Positions 8,355 through 18,008 are shown, numbered from the stretch's first letter. The stretch is DNA of 64,000 nucleotides from Scleromatobacter sp038243995 (GCA_038243995.1 JBBRTV010000004.1:1-64000), one strand, 5' to 3'. A program made the numbers and translations. Notes: generated by a model not told the origin, from the sequence alone.

Positions 8355-10034
8355 ATGCAACGAAACTGGTTGAAGAACTACCCCGCCGGCGTGCCGCCGC
8401 ATGTGAACGCGAACGAATACGCGTCGCTGGTCGAGCTGCTCGACAACAGCTTCAGGAAGTACGCGCCGTTGCCCGCGTACAGGTTCATGGGCAAGGATTT
8501 CAGCTACGAGCTCATCGACAAGCTGTCGCGCGCCTTCGGTGCCTACCTGCAAAGCCTCGGCCTGGCGGCGGGCGATCGCGTCGCGGTGATGATGCCCAAC
8601 ATTCCCCAGTACCCGGTCGTCGTCGCCGGCATCCTGCGTGCGGGCCTGGTGGTGGTCAACGTCAACCCGCTCTACACGCCGCGCGAGCTCGAACACCAGC
8701 TGAAGGATTCGGGCGCCAAGGCCATCGTTGTCTTCGAGAAGTTCGCGACGACCCTGCAGCACGTCATGAACGAGGTGCCGGCGAAGAAGGTCGTCCTGAC
8801 CTCGGTGGGCGACATGATGGGCCTGCTGAAGGGGACGTTGATCAACTACGTCCTGCGCAACGTCAAGAAGGACGTGCCGGCGTTCGAGCTGCCCGGCGCG
8901 GTGCGATTCAACGACGCGATCAAGCAAGGCATGCGGGGCACCTACAAGCCTGTCAAGGTGGGCCCGGAGGACGTCGCCGTGCTGCAGTACACCGGCGGCA
9001 CGACCGGCGTCAGCAAGGGCGCGGTGCTGCTGCATCGCAACCTGGTGGCCAACGTCCTGCAATCCGACGCCTGGTACCAGCCCGCGCTCAAGAAGATCGC
9101 GCCGGGCGTGCAGATCGTCACGATTTGCGCACTGCCGCTGTATCACATCTTCGGTTTCAATACCAACATGATGCTCGGCATGCGTATCGGTGGCTGCAGT
9201 CTGTTGATCGCCAATCCCCGCGACATCCCGGCGATGTTGAAGGATCTGCAGCGCCAGCCTTTCCACAGCCTGCCGGCCGTCAACACCTTGTTCAACGCGC
9301 TCGCCAACCATCCCGATGTCGACAAGGTCGACTGGGCTAGCCTCGTGATGTCGGTCGGCGGCGGCATGGCCGTGCAGCAGGCCACCGCGCAGCTCTGGCT
9401 CGAGAAGACCGGCTGTCCGATCTGCGAGGGCTACGGGCTTTCCGAGACCTCGCCGGCCGCGACCTGCAATCCGGTCGACACCGCGGCCTACAGCGGCACG
9501 ATAGGCATGCCGATGCCCGACACCGACGTCGTGCTGCTCGACGACGACGGCAACGAGGTGCCGATGGGCCAGCGAGGCGAGATCGCGATCCGCGGCCCGC
9601 AGGTGATGGCCGGCTACTGGCAGCGCCCCGACGAGACCGCCAAGGTGATGACGCCCGACGGATTCTTCCGCACCGGCGACATCGGGGAAGTCGACGAGCG
9701 CGGCTATTTCAAGATCGTCGATCGCAAGAAAGACATGATCCTGGTCTCGGGCTTCAACGTGTACCCGAACGAGGTCGAGGACGTTGTCACCCTGATGGCG
9801 GGCGTGCTCGAGTGCGCGGCGGTGGGCGTGCCCGACGAGAAGGCCGGGGAGGCCGTCAAGGTGGTCATCGTGAAGAAAGACCAGGCGCTCAGCGAAGCCG
9901 ACGTCCGCGCCTGGTGCGAAACAAATCTTACCGGTTACAAGCGTCCGAAATTCATTGAGTTCCGCACGGATCTGCCGAAGACACCCGTAGGCAAGATCCT
10001 GCGGCGGGAGCTGCGAGACGTTAAACGACCTTGA
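8355..10034 (+). CDS. fadD: Long-chain fatty acid CoA ligase
   Basis: Protein of 559 residues. It activates fatty acids to acyl-CoA through an acyl-AMP intermediate. The AMP-binding P-loop YTGGTTGVSKGA lies at about 212-223, GYGLSETSPAA near 360, and the C-terminal lysine motif KTPVGKILRREL near the end. The opening MQRNWLKNYPAGVPPHVN is typical of proteobacterial FadD. It follows pntB by 35 bp on the same strand, so read-through from the NADPH-producing operon is possible. The next gene starts at its stop codon. Confidence 0.93.
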   Translation: MQRNWLKNYPAGVPPHVNANEYASLVELLDNSFRKYAPLPAYRFMGKDFSYELIDKLSRAFGAYLQSLGLAAGDRVAVMMPNIPQYPVVVAGILRAGLVVVNVNPLYTPRELEHQLKDSGAKAIVVFEKFATTLQHVMNEVPAKKVVLTSVGDMMGLLKGTLINYVLRNVKKDVPAFELPGAVRFNDAIKQGMRGTYKPVKVGPEDVAVLQYTGGTTGVSKGAVLLHRNLVANVLQSDAWYQPALKKIAPGVQIVTICALPLYHIFGFNTNMMLGMRIGGCSLLIANPRDIPAMLKDLQRQPFHSLPAVNTLFNALANHPDVDKVDWASLVMSVGGGMAVQQATAQLWLEKTGCPICEGYGLSETSPAATCNPVDTAAYSGTIGMPMPDTDVVLLDDDGNEVPMGQRGEIAIRGPQVMAGYWQRPDETAKVMTPDGFFRTGDIGEVDERGYFKIVDRKKDMILVSGFNVYPNEVEDVVTLMAGVLECAAVGVPDEKAGEAVKVVIVKKDQALSEADVRAWCETNLTGYKRPKFIEFRTDLPKTPVGKILRRELRDVKRP

Positions 10035-10579
10035 TGGCCGCCGGGCCTGTAGGGAACACGATGATGACCATGACACCAGCGGACAGTTTCGTTCGCACCG
10101 AGGCCGGCAAGGCTGAAATCCGAGCGCACTCCGTCCCGTTGTCGCGCTCGGCGCGCAACCTGCTGATGGTCATCGATGCGTCCTGCACCGGCCAGCAATG
10201 GGTCGCCAAGGTGCTCGGCAGCACCGCGGACGACCTGCGGCAGCTCATCGACGCGCAGCTTGTCTCTTCGACGGCCAGTTCGGTCGTCAAGACCGTCACG
10301 TCGCCCGCGGGAACCCTCGTCAAGACCGTCATCCAGCGCGTACCGGTCGAGGCGGCGGTGCGCAGCTGGACCTACGACAAGCTCTACACGCTGCTCACGC
10401 ACGAGGCGAAAGAACGCTTCGGCCTGATCAAGGGCTACCGGCTGATCCTGAAGATCGAAGGCTGCGCGGATCTGGCCGGCATCCAGGCGATCGCGCTCGA
10501 GTTCGTCGAACACCTGCGCAAGGCGCATGGCGAAGACTCGGCCGCGCGTTTCCGCAAACAGCTGGGCGCCGTGGAATGA
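10034..10579 (+). CDS. Hypothetical protein with winged-helix-like N-terminus
   Basis: Protein of about 181 residues if it starts at the ATG overlapping the fadD stop (TGATG). The in-frame ATG at 10061, preceded by AGGGAA, is an equally good start and gives 172 residues. Residues ~20-80 (RTEAGKAEIRAHSVPLSRSA then LLMVIDASCTGQQWVAKVLG) resemble short helical/winged domains found in betaproteobacterial proteins of unknown role, built as 'threshold of residues then Leu-rich helices'. No enzyme motif is seen. It is probably co-transcribed with fadD and mtnN. Confidence 0.65.
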   Translation: MAAGPVGNTMMTMTPADSFVRTEAGKAEIRAHSVPLSRSARNLLMVIDASCTGQQWVAKVLGSTADDLRQLIDAQLVSSTASSVVKTVTSPAGTLVKTVIQRVPVEAAVRSWTYDKLYTLLTHEAKERFGLIKGYRLILKIEGCADLAGIQAIALEFVEHLRKAHGEDSAARFRKQLGAVE

Positions 10580-10616
10580 GCTCGCGCGCGCCCTCCGGGG
10601 ACGGTGACGGCGCGCG

Positions 10617-11336
10617 ATGACGCGGATCGCCATCGTCGGTGCGATGCACGAGGAGATCGCGGCGCTGGCGCCTTGCCTGGCCGATGTGCGCACCGAACGG
10701 CGCGCGGGGCGCGACTTCCACTTCGGGCGGCTCGACGGACGCGACGTGATCCTCGTGCGAAGCGGCATCGGCAAGGTCGCGGCCGCGACCACGGCGGCCG
10801 TGCTGCTCGATGCTTTCGATGCGCAGGCGCTGCTCTTCACCGGCGTTGCCGGCGGTCTCGCCGCGACCGTGCGGGTAGGCGACATCGTCGTCGCGGCCGA
10901 ACTGCTGCAGCACGACATGAACGCCGAGCCGCTGTTTCCACGCTGGGAAGTCCCGTTGACGGGCTGCGCGCGCTTCGCGACGGACGCCCGCTGGACGACG
11001 CGCTTCCTCAGCGCCTGCCGCGCCATGGCGTGCGCCGACGCGCACGCGACGCGCGCGACGGTACATCACGGGCTGATCGTCAGCGGCGACCGATTCGTCT
11101 CGACGCATGCCGAGAGCGCGGCACTGCGTGCGGCGCTGCCCGACGCCCTGGCCGTCGAGATGGAAGGCGCCGCGGTGGCCCAGGTCTGTCGCGATTTCGC
11201 CCGGCCGTTCGCGGTCGTCCGCACGATCTCCGACCGCGCCGACGACGCCGCCCACGGCGACTTCCAGCGCTTCATCGACGAGATCGCTGCGCCCTGTTCG
11301 CGCGACATCGTGCGGGCGACCCTGGCGCAAAGTTAG
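10617..11336 (+). CDS. mtnN: MTA/SAH nucleosidase
   Basis: Protein of 239 residues. It cleaves adenine from methylthioadenosine and S-adenosylhomocysteine in the methionine salvage and activated-methyl cycles. Visible motifs are GAMHEEI with the catalytic Glu12, the GVAGGL loop, the VEMEGAAVAQV segment near 180-190 that binds ribose, and RTISDRADD near 204-212 with the catalytic Asp. Start at 10617 (MTRIAIVGAMHEEI) is at the family position. It is slightly longer in the middle than E. coli MtnN. Confidence 0.92.
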   Translation: MTRIAIVGAMHEEIAALAPCLADVRTERRAGRDFHFGRLDGRDVILVRSGIGKVAAATTAAVLLDAFDAQALLFTGVAGGLAATVRVGDIVVAAELLQHDMNAEPLFPRWEVPLTGCARFATDARWTTRFLSACRAMACADAHATRATVHHGLIVSGDRFVSTHAESAALRAALPDALAVEMEGAAVAQVCRDFARPFAVVRTISDRADDAAHGDFQRFIDEIAAPCSRDIVRATLAQS

Positions 11337-11424
11337 GAGTCCGGGCGGCGTGACCAGGGCGGCCCGAGAGGCGCCCTGCCGCCGCTTGCCGACCGCCGAC
11401 CGCCGCCAGCCGGGGATGGCCGGT

Positions 11425-12387
11425 TCAGCCGCGTCCGTAGTGCGCGGCCAGCGCCTCGTTGCGCCGTACGCGGTCCGCGAACCACTTGTCGAGCGCCGCG
11501 TCGCCGAACGCCGCGGCGAGGGTGATCGCGCGGTCGGACGCCGCTGCGGCGTCCCGGCCGGCCAGGCGCAGGCCTTGCGCCAGCTCGAGTTGCAGGAAGG
11601 CGCGGTCGACGTCCTGGGTGTGCGCACCGTCGTGCGCATCGATCAGGTCGAGGCCCGCACGTGCATGGGCCGCTGCGCAGGCGCCTTCGCCGAGCGCGTT
11701 GGCCGTCATCGCGCGCAAGTAGGACGCGCGCTCGAGCTCCAGCCATTGACCCGCGCGCCGCCAGAAGTGTTGTGCGTGTTCGGCAGTCAGGTCGAGCGCG
11801 GTGCGCAGGTCCGGCTGGCCCAGGTCTCCCAGGCGCCGCTCCAGAAGATCGCTGGCGAGGTTGTTGGTGACGATTCCGAAGGCGCTGTCGAGGCCTGTCC
11901 CCGGGAGCGCGTGCAAGGCCGCCAGCGGCTGCAGCGCGCGCAGTGTCGAGCGGCCCGCCGTCTCGGCATCCAGGGTCGGCGTCGAGAAGCCGATCGCGCC
12001 GAGGTTGACCAGTGCCTGGGCCGTGGTCAGCGACGCCCGGCCGCTGGTGGCGAGGGCACGGATCCAGTCGCGCGCCCGTGTCGCGTCGTCGGCGATCTGT
12101 GCCGCGATGGCCGCCTGGCGCCACAGCGTCGACGTCATGATAGGCGCGGCGGCGGCGACGATCGTGCACTGCGTGGCCAGCGCCTCCTGCCACAGGTCGA
12201 ATTTCTCTCCGATCACGTGGTTCACCAGGAACGAGAGGCGCGGCCGCAGCGCCGGCGCGAGCCGGGCGGCGTCGATGCGGCGCAGCAGCGCGAGCGCCAG
12301 CGGCGGGTCGTCGTCGTGGATCGCGTCGGCCCGTGCGAGCAACTCGTCGGCGGAACCTTCATCGGACAGGCGGTCTGTGTCGCTCAT
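11425..12387 (-). CDS. Helical repeat (TPR-like) protein, unknown
   Basis: Protein of 320 residues, almost entirely Ala/Leu-rich helices in pairs (for example the stretches near 170-195 and 225-260), consistent with a TPR-like solenoid. No individual TPR consensus is strong. The start at 12387 (MSDTDRLSDEG) was chosen because the 55 codons upstream are Arg/Cys-rich and overlap the rsmE promoter area. It is convergent with mtnN and divergent from rsmE. Function is not apparent. Confidence 0.7.
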   Translation of the reverse strand: MSDTDRLSDEGSADELLARADAIHDDDPPLALALLRRIDAARLAPALRPRLSFLVNHVIGEKFDLWQEALATQCTIVAAAAPIMTSTLWRQAAIAAQIADDATRARDWIRALATSGRASLTTAQALVNLGAIGFSTPTLDAETAGRSTLRALQPLAALHALPGTGLDSAFGIVTNNLASDLLERRLGDLGQPDLRTALDLTAEHAQHFWRRAGQWLELERASYLRAMTANALGEGACAAAHARAGLDLIDAHDGAHTQDVDRAFLQLELAQGLRLAGRDAAAASDRAITLAAAFGDAALDKWFADRVRRNEALAAHYGRG

Positions 12388-12560
12388 CTGGCATCGCTCG
12401 AACAGGTGACCGAAGTGGGTGAAGCATCGAAGCAGGCGCCGCGCAGCATGGCGCGTCGCCGGAGGATCGTAGCCGACGACGCAGCGGGTGCGAGCTTCGG
12501 CGTCCCGGTGCTTTCCCGGCTTGCGGCACACTGGCGGCCCCAGGTCTCCCATCGCGCTCC

Positions 12561-13337
12561 ATGTCTTTGCGTCTCTTCGTCGAATCGCCCCTGTCCGCGG
12601 GCCTGGAGTTCGCCTTGCCCGAGGATGCGGCGCGCCACGTGCAGGTGCGCCGGCTGCAGCCCGGCGACGCGCTGCGATTGTTCGACGGCCGCGCCGGGGA
12701 GTGGAGCGCCGTGGTGCTGCGCATGGGCAAGCGCGATGTCGACGTGCGGGTCGAGGCGCATGACCCGGTCGATCGCGAACTCCCCTTCGATCTCGAGATC
12801 GCGCTGGGCATGCCGGCGAACGAACGCATGGACGCGCTGATCGAGAAGGCGACGGAGTTGGGCGTGGCGGCTATCCAGCCGCTGCACAGCGATCGATCGG
12901 TGCTGCGTCTGGACGGCGATCGCGCCGCGAAGCGGGTCGCGCACTGGCAGGCGGTGGCCGTCGGCGCCAGCGAGCAGAGCGGCCGGACCCGGGTACCGAC
13001 GGTCAGGCCGGTGTGCACCCTGGCGGCATGGCTGGCGACGGATGTCGGGGTGACGACGGCGCAGTTCGTCATGAGCACGGGCAGCGCACCGCGACTGCCG
13101 GCAATCGTCGCCGCCGCGCTGCCGGGCGATCGCGGCCAGGAGCCCGGCCAGGATTTGCCGGCGGCGCGCACGCGCTGGCTCGCGCTCAGCGGGCCCGAAG
13201 GCGGCCTCGGACCCGACGAGGAGGCCGCCGCCGTCGCGCGCGGCTTCACGCGCGTCAGTCTGGGCGGCCTCGTGCTGCGCGCCGACACGGCGCCCCTGGC
13301 CTGGCTGGCGCAGATGGCGGTACTCGTTCGTTCCTGA
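12561..13337 (+). CDS. rsmE: 16S rRNA m3U1498 methyltransferase
   Basis: Protein of 258 residues of the SPOUT superfamily. It methylates U1498 of 16S rRNA with S-adenosylmethionine. It opens MSLRLFVESPLSAG, has an N-terminal PUA-like domain to about 70, and shows the knot motifs LALSGPEGGLGPDE (about 210-223) and SLGGLVLRADTAPLA near the end. There is a short low-conservation insert near 185-205 (GDRGQEPGQDLPA). Divergent from the TPR-like gene. Confidence 0.93.
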   Translation: MSLRLFVESPLSAGLEFALPEDAARHVQVRRLQPGDALRLFDGRAGEWSAVVLRMGKRDVDVRVEAHDPVDRELPFDLEIALGMPANERMDALIEKATELGVAAIQPLHSDRSVLRLDGDRAAKRVAHWQAVAVGASEQSGRTRVPTVRPVCTLAAWLATDVGVTTAQFVMSTGSAPRLPAIVAAALPGDRGQEPGQDLPAARTRWLALSGPEGGLGPDEEAAAVARGFTRVSLGGLVLRADTAPLAWLAQMAVLVRS

Positions 13338-13429
13338 GGCGCGCGGCCCCGGCGCACCCTCGCAGCTGTCGCCATCGGGAGACGAGGTGGTGCCGCAGGA
13401 AGGCGGCGATCGCTTCCGCCGGCCGCCTG

Positions 13430-14803
13430 CTAGGTGGCGTCGCGTGCGCCGTCCGGCGCGCGTTCCTGGGCGCCCGTCCGTGCGGACCCCGCCACCATGT
13501 CGAAGCGGAACAGGCGGCACTCGATGGGCCCGTTCCACATCGGCACGCGCCGGCTTTCCTTCAGCCGCATCGACGTGGGCAGTTTCATGTCGGGGCTCAG
13601 CACCCACGCCGTCCAGCCGCTGTAATTGCGCTTCCAGTGGGTCGCCAACTGGGAGAAGAACTCCGCCGGACTGCCGCTGGCGTCGCCACTCACGACCGCC
13701 GATTCGCGGCCTCCGCTCGACTCCGGCGCCGCGCGCCCGCCGCGCGCCTGCGCGCCCTCGAGCGCGAACGCCTCGCGCTCGCCAGGGCCCGGCACCACGA
13801 ACGTGCGCGGCGCGCCGCCGCCGGCGTGGCTGCCGCGGCCCTTGGCGTCGATGCGCTCGCCGTACGGCGGATTCATCACGATCGTGCCGCGATCGGCGGG
13901 CGGCATGCGTTGCAGGGCGTCGGCCGTCTTGAATTCGATCGCGTGGGCGACGCCTGCACGCTCGGCGTTGCGGGTCGCGAAGTCGGTCATCCGGAACGAC
14001 ACGTCGCCCGCCCAGATGGGCACCGCGGGCTTGACGATGCTGTCGCGTGCCTCGACCTGCATCTCGCCCCAGCGCGTGGCGTGTTCGCGGAACGGCTGCA
14101 GGCGCTCGAAGGCGAAGCGTCGGGTCAACCCGGGCGCGATGCCGCACGCGATCTGCGCAGCCTCGATCGCGATGGTGCCGGCACCGCAGCACGGATCGAG
14201 CAGCCCGCCGTCCTCGACGCGACCGAACCAGCCTGCGGCGGCAAGCAGCGTCGACGCCAACGTCTCCTTCAGCGGTGCCTCGCCTTGCTGCTCGCGCCAG
14301 CCCCGCTTGAACAGCGCGTCGCCGCTCAGGTCGATCGCGAGCCAGGCATGCGTCGGGTCGACGTGCAGGCTGATCGCCAGGTCGGGGTGGCGCGTATCGA
14401 TGCTCGGACGCGCACCGCAGGCGTCGCGCATCGCGTCGCACACCGCGTCCTTCACGCGCAGCGCCGAGAAATTGAGGCTTTGCAACGGCGAGCGCTGGGC
14501 CGTGACGTCGACACGCATCGTCTCGTCCGGCGTGATCCAGTCGGCCCATCGTATGCGGCGCGCCAGGTCGTACAGGTCGTGCTCGTCGCGGTACTCGCCA
14601 TCGAGCAGCGGCCATAGCACGCGCTGCGCGATCCGGCTCCTGAGGTTCAGGCGCATCGCATGCTCGACGCTGGCGTCGACCATCACGCCGCCGCGGCCCG
14701 CCACCACGCCCGCGGCCGGCCCGCAGATGCGGATGCATTCCTCGGCCAGCAGCGCCTCGCTGCCATTGGCACAGGAGACGAAAAGGAACTCTTTGCTACT
14801 CAT
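13430..14803 (-). CDS. rlmL: THUMP-domain 23S rRNA m2G methyltransferase, RlmL-type
   Basis: Protein of 457 residues. The N-terminal part to ~160 is a ferredoxin-like/THUMP RNA-binding region (FVSCANGSEALLAEECIRIC; FKRGWR near 185). The SAM motif LLDPCCGAGTIAIEAA is near 201-216 and the catalytic NPPYGER near 310-316. It matches the N-terminal (G2445) half of E. coli RlmKL, without the RlmK half. A Gly/Ala/Glu-rich insert of ~60 residues follows NPPYGER, which is unusual. It lies downstream of rpoN with a 53-bp gap. Confidence 0.85.
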   Translation of the reverse strand: MSSKEFLFVSCANGSEALLAEECIRICGPAAGVVAGRGGVMVDASVEHAMRLNLRSRIAQRVLWPLLDGEYRDEHDLYDLARRIRWADWITPDETMRVDVTAQRSPLQSLNFSALRVKDAVCDAMRDACGARPSIDTRHPDLAISLHVDPTHAWLAIDLSGDALFKRGWREQQGEAPLKETLASTLLAAAGWFGRVEDGGLLDPCCGAGTIAIEAAQIACGIAPGLTRRFAFERLQPFREHATRWGEMQVEARDSIVKPAVPIWAGDVSFRMTDFATRNAERAGVAHAIEFKTADALQRMPPADRGTIVMNPPYGERIDAKGRGSHAGGGAPRTFVVPGPGEREAFALEGAQARGGRAAPESSGGRESAVVSGDASGSPAEFFSQLATHWKRNYSGWTAWVLSPDMKLPTSMRLKESRRVPMWNGPIECRLFRFDMVAGSARTGAQERAPDGARDAT

Positions 14804-14856
14804 GATGGTGCACCCTTCAGCACGTCAGGCCGGTCGCTCCAGCGCGACCGGCATCC

Positions 14857-16425
14857 TCAAACGGTTCGGCGCAGGTTGGCCGGCGCGATCTTCAGCGCTT
14901 CGCGATACTTCGCGACGGTGCGCCGGGCGACCTGGATGCCCTGGCCTTCCAGCAATTCGGCGAGCTGGCTGTCGGACAGCGGCTTGGCTGCGCTCTCGGC
15001 GGCGACGAGCTGCTTGATCAGCGCGCGCACCGCCGTCGACGATGCGTTGCCGCCCGCGTCGGTGTTCAGCGACGAGCCGAAGAAATATTTCAGCTCGAAG
15101 GTGCCGAACGGCGTCGACATGTACTTGGCGGTGGTCACGCGCGAAATGGTCGACTCGTGCAGGCCGAGTTCGTCGGCGATCTCGCGCAGCACCAGCGGTT
15201 TCATCGCGATGGCGCCGTGGCTGAAGAAGTTCTTCTGGCGTTCGATGATCGCCTGCGACACACGCAGGATGGTGTCGAAGCGCTGCTGGATGTTGCGGAT
15301 GAACCAGCGCGCTTCCTGCAAGCGCGCCGTCAACGCGCTGCCGCTCGCGCGCTGCGACTTGATGGCCTGGGCATAGAGATCGTTGACGCGCAGCTTGGGC
15401 ATGACGTCGGGGTTCAGCACCGCGCGCCACTGGCGGGCGACCTTCATCACGATGACGTCCGGGATGATGATCTGCTCTTCGGCGCGCGCGAACGGGCGAC
15501 CGGGCTTGGGCTCGAGCGTGACGATCAGGCCCTGCGCCGCGCGCACGGTGGCGTCGTCGCTGCCGGTGATCTGCGCGAGCTTCTTGAAGTCGCGGCGCGC
15601 GAGCAGCGCGAGGTGTTCGCTTTCGCACATGGCCATCGCCGTCTGCAGCACGGCCACGCCATTCTTCGCCGTCGGCGTGGGCTTCTGGCGCAATTGCAGG
15701 CGCAGGCATTCGGCGAGCGAGCGCGCGCCGACGCCGGTCGGCTCCATGCTCTGCAGCCAGTTCAGGCCGCACTGCAGTCGGCCCGCAAGGTCCTCGCGGC
15801 CTTCATCGTCGACGACGCCCAGGGTGTCCACCAGGCGCTCGGCGATTTCCTCGAGCGCGTCGGCGAGATAGCCGTCCTCGTTGAGCGAATCGATCAGCAC
15901 GTGCACCGCGGCGGCGTCCTCGTCGGACAGGCGCAGGCCGCTGAGCTGGGTGCGCAGGTGATCCTCGAGGCTGATTCCGGCACCGGGGCGGTTCTGGCGT
16001 TCGAAGTCGTCGTCGCTGTCGTTGGACTGTCCGCTGCCGGAGGACGGCATTTCGCGAATGCCGTCGAAGTCGTCGCGCTCGGTGCCGTTCTCCCAATCGT
16101 CACGCTCCGTGGTTCCGAATTCGGCGGCGTCGACGCCGGCGGGCTCATCGACGTTGTCGTTGGTGGAACGTCCGTCGGCGTCCGTGTCGGTCGAACTCTT
16201 GGCCGTGTCGGTCGCGCTTGCCGAGGTGCTCGCGTTGAGGCCCTCGAATTGCGTCTCTGGCACGACCGATTCCTCTTCCGGTTCGAGGAAGGGGTTGAGC
16301 TCCATCATCTGCTCGATTTCCTGGTGCAGTTCCAGGGTCGAGAGCTGAAGCAGCCGGATGGACTGCTGCAACTGCGGCGTGAGCGCGAGGTGTTGCGACA
16401 GGCGGACCTGTAGCGAGGCTTTCAT
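14857..16425 (-). CDS. rpoN: RNA polymerase sigma-54 factor
   Basis: Protein of 522 residues. Region I (1-50) is the Gln/Leu-rich MKASLQVRLSQHLALTPQLQ type that contacts activators. Region II (about 50-125) is long and acidic. The core-binding region and the helix-turn-helix follow. The RpoN box ARRTVAKYRE lies at about 500-509. It recognises GG-N10-GC (-24/-12) promoters and needs AAA+ activators. It starts 9 bp after the lptB stop, as in the widespread lptA-lptB-rpoN order. The usual hpf and ptsN genes do not follow; an rlmL-type gene does. Two candidate promoters for it are in this window (43047 and 48989). Confidence 0.97.
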   Translation of the reverse strand: MKASLQVRLSQHLALTPQLQQSIRLLQLSTLELHQEIEQMMELNPFLEPEEESVVPETQFEGLNASTSASATDTAKSSTDTDADGRSTNDNVDEPAGVDAAEFGTTERDDWENGTERDDFDGIREMPSSGSGQSNDSDDDFERQNRPGAGISLEDHLRTQLSGLRLSDEDAAAVHVLIDSLNEDGYLADALEEIAERLVDTLGVVDDEGREDLAGRLQCGLNWLQSMEPTGVGARSLAECLRLQLRQKPTPTAKNGVAVLQTAMAMCESEHLALLARRDFKKLAQITGSDDATVRAAQGLIVTLEPKPGRPFARAEEQIIIPDVIVMKVARQWRAVLNPDVMPKLRVNDLYAQAIKSQRASGSALTARLQEARWFIRNIQQRFDTILRVSQAIIERQKNFFSHGAIAMKPLVLREIADELGLHESTISRVTTAKYMSTPFGTFELKYFFGSSLNTDAGGNASSTAVRALIKQLVAAESAAKPLSDSQLAELLEGQGIQVARRTVAKYREALKIAPANLRRTV

Positions 16426-16434
16426 CTTCAGCCC

Positions 16435-17292
16435 CTACATGCGGAAATGTTCGCCGAGATACACACGCCGCACGTCGGCGTTTTCGACGATTTCCTCGGG
16501 TGTTCCTTCGGCGAGCACCCGACCTTCGCTGATGATGTAGGCCCGGTCGCAGATGCCCAGCGTCTCGCGCACGTTGTGGTCGGTGATCAGGACGCCGATC
16601 CCGCGCGCCTTCAGGAAACCGATGATGCGCTGGATCTCGATCACCGCAATCGGGTCTACGCCGGCGAAGGGCTCGTCGAGCAGGATGAAGCGCGGCTGGG
16701 TCGCGAGCGCACGCGCGATCTCGACGCGACGCCGTTCGCCGCCGGAGAGCGCCGGCGCCGGCGACTCGCGCAGGTGTGTCAGGCTCAGGTCGGCGAGCAG
16801 CCCTTCCAGGCGCTTGTCGATCTCGGCGGTCTTGAGCGCCTTGCCGTTCTCGTCGTACTGCAGTTCCAGCACCGCGCGGATGTTCTCTTCGACCGTGAGC
16901 TTGCGGAAGATCGACGCTTCCTGCGGCAGGTAGCTCAGGCCCAGGCGCGAGCGCTGGTGGATCGGCTTGCCCGAGATCGGCTTGCCGTCGATGCGGATTT
17001 CGCCAGCATCGCAGCGCACGAGGCCGACGACCATGTAGAACGTCGTCGTCTTGCCTGCGCCGTTGGGCCCCAGGAGGCCGACGACCTCGCCGGCGCGGAC
17101 CGCCAGGTGCACGTCCTTCACGACGACGCGCGTGCCATACGACTTCTTGAGGCCGGTGGCCTCGAGGCGGCTCTGCGTCGACGCTGCGGCCGCCATGCCC
17201 GGTGTCGACGCCGGCGCGACCGCGGGCATCGGCAGCGCCGTCGCGGCATGACCCGTCGCGACGGGAGCGCTGGTTCCGACGCTGTCGTTCAT
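16435..17292 (-). CDS. lptB: LPS transport ATP-binding protein LptB
   Basis: Protein of 285 residues. LptB powers lipopolysaccharide extraction from the inner membrane with LptFG and LptC. Walker A GPNGAGKTT is at 75-83, the signature LSGGERRR at 182-189, Walker B FILLDEP at 202-208, followed by the H-loop in ITDHNVRET. The start overlaps the lptA stop (ATGA). It has a ~43-residue Ala/Pro-rich N-terminal extension before the ABC core (SRLEATGLKKSYG), longer than usual; a later start is possible but no better Met with a ribosome site is seen. Confidence 0.95.
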   Translation of the reverse strand: MNDSVGTSAPVATGHAATALPMPAVAPASTPGMAAAASTQSRLEATGLKKSYGTRVVVKDVHLAVRAGEVVGLLGPNGAGKTTTFYMVVGLVRCDAGEIRIDGKPISGKPIHQRSRLGLSYLPQEASIFRKLTVEENIRAVLELQYDENGKALKTAEIDKRLEGLLADLSLTHLRESPAPALSGGERRRVEIARALATQPRFILLDEPFAGVDPIAVIEIQRIIGFLKARGIGVLITDHNVRETLGICDRAYIISEGRVLAEGTPEEIVENADVRRVYLGEHFRM

Positions 17293-18008
17293 CGCGACGC
17301 CCCGGACGCCGCGGGGGCGGGCGCGGGCAATTCGAGCGGTTTCGGGGGCGGAGCCGACGACGCAGGCTTGGGCGTGAAGACGACGGTCGTGCGGCCGCCG
17401 GATGTCGATGTCGTCGAGCCGTCGGCATTCGCGCCGCCGCCGCCGTTGAGCGCGATCGTGTCGGCAGCCGTGTCGTAGGTGATCAGGGCCGCGCTCGCCT
17501 GGTCGGTGACGACGGTGCCGCGCAGCATGCGCAGGTGCGCCGCGCCGATGAAGCGCACGCGGTTGGCGGCGCTGTCGTATTCGATCTTCTGTGCCTCGCC
17601 CTCGCTCCACTCGTCCTCGCGGTCGCGCTTCTGGCGAAACGTGGCGGGGTGGTCGGCCGTGCCGAAAGCGAAGCCCAGGCGCTGGCCGTTCGGATCCTCG
17701 CTCACTTCCACGCGATCGGCGTGGATCTGCAGCGTCCCCTGGGTGATGACGACATTGCCGGTGAAAACGGCGCTGTGCTTGTTCAGGTCGACCACGTCCG
17801 GCTGTGCACCGTTGCTGTCGATCGTCATCGGCTTGGAGCGATCGGCCCGCTCGGCATGCGCCGGCTGGCCGGCGGCGACCAGCGCCACGAGGCCGGCGAA
17901 CACGGCGGCGGGCAAGCAGAGAGCACGTGACGTCGCGACCACGCCCTGGCGGCTGTTCGCGCGCAGGGGGCGTAGTTCGGACGGGGAGGGCAGAAGGGGC
18001 TGGAGCAT
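17289..18008 (-). CDS. lptA: LPS transport periplasmic protein LptA
   Basis: Protein of 239 residues. A long N-region then a hydrophobic signal ending around AGQPAHA (about residue 52) directs export. The LptA/OstA jelly-roll follows, from about 58 to 185, with KHSAVFTGNVVITQGTLQIH and ADRVEVSED typical of the family. The C-terminal ~45 residues are Gly/Pro/Ala-rich. LptA forms the periplasmic bridge carrying LPS. Gene overlap with lptB supports one operon. lptC and kdsC, which normally precede it, are not upstream here. Confidence 0.92.
   Translation of the reverse strand: MLQPLLPSPSELRPLRANSRQGVVATSRALCLPAAVFAGLVALVAAGQPAHAERADRSKPMTIDSNGAQPDVVDLNKHSAVFTGNVVITQGTLQIHADRVEVSEDPNGQRLGFAFGTADHPATFRQKRDREDEWSEGEAQKIEYDSAANRVRFIGAAHLRMLRGTVVTDQASAALITYDTAADTIALNGGGGANADGSTTSTSGGRTTVVFTPKPASSAPPPKPLELPAPAPAASGASR

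Noticed and set aside
11337..11424. GC-rich complementary segments considered as a terminator between mtnN and the TPR-like gene
   Set aside because: Only ~6-bp arms and no T tract; not distinguishable from background in this composition.
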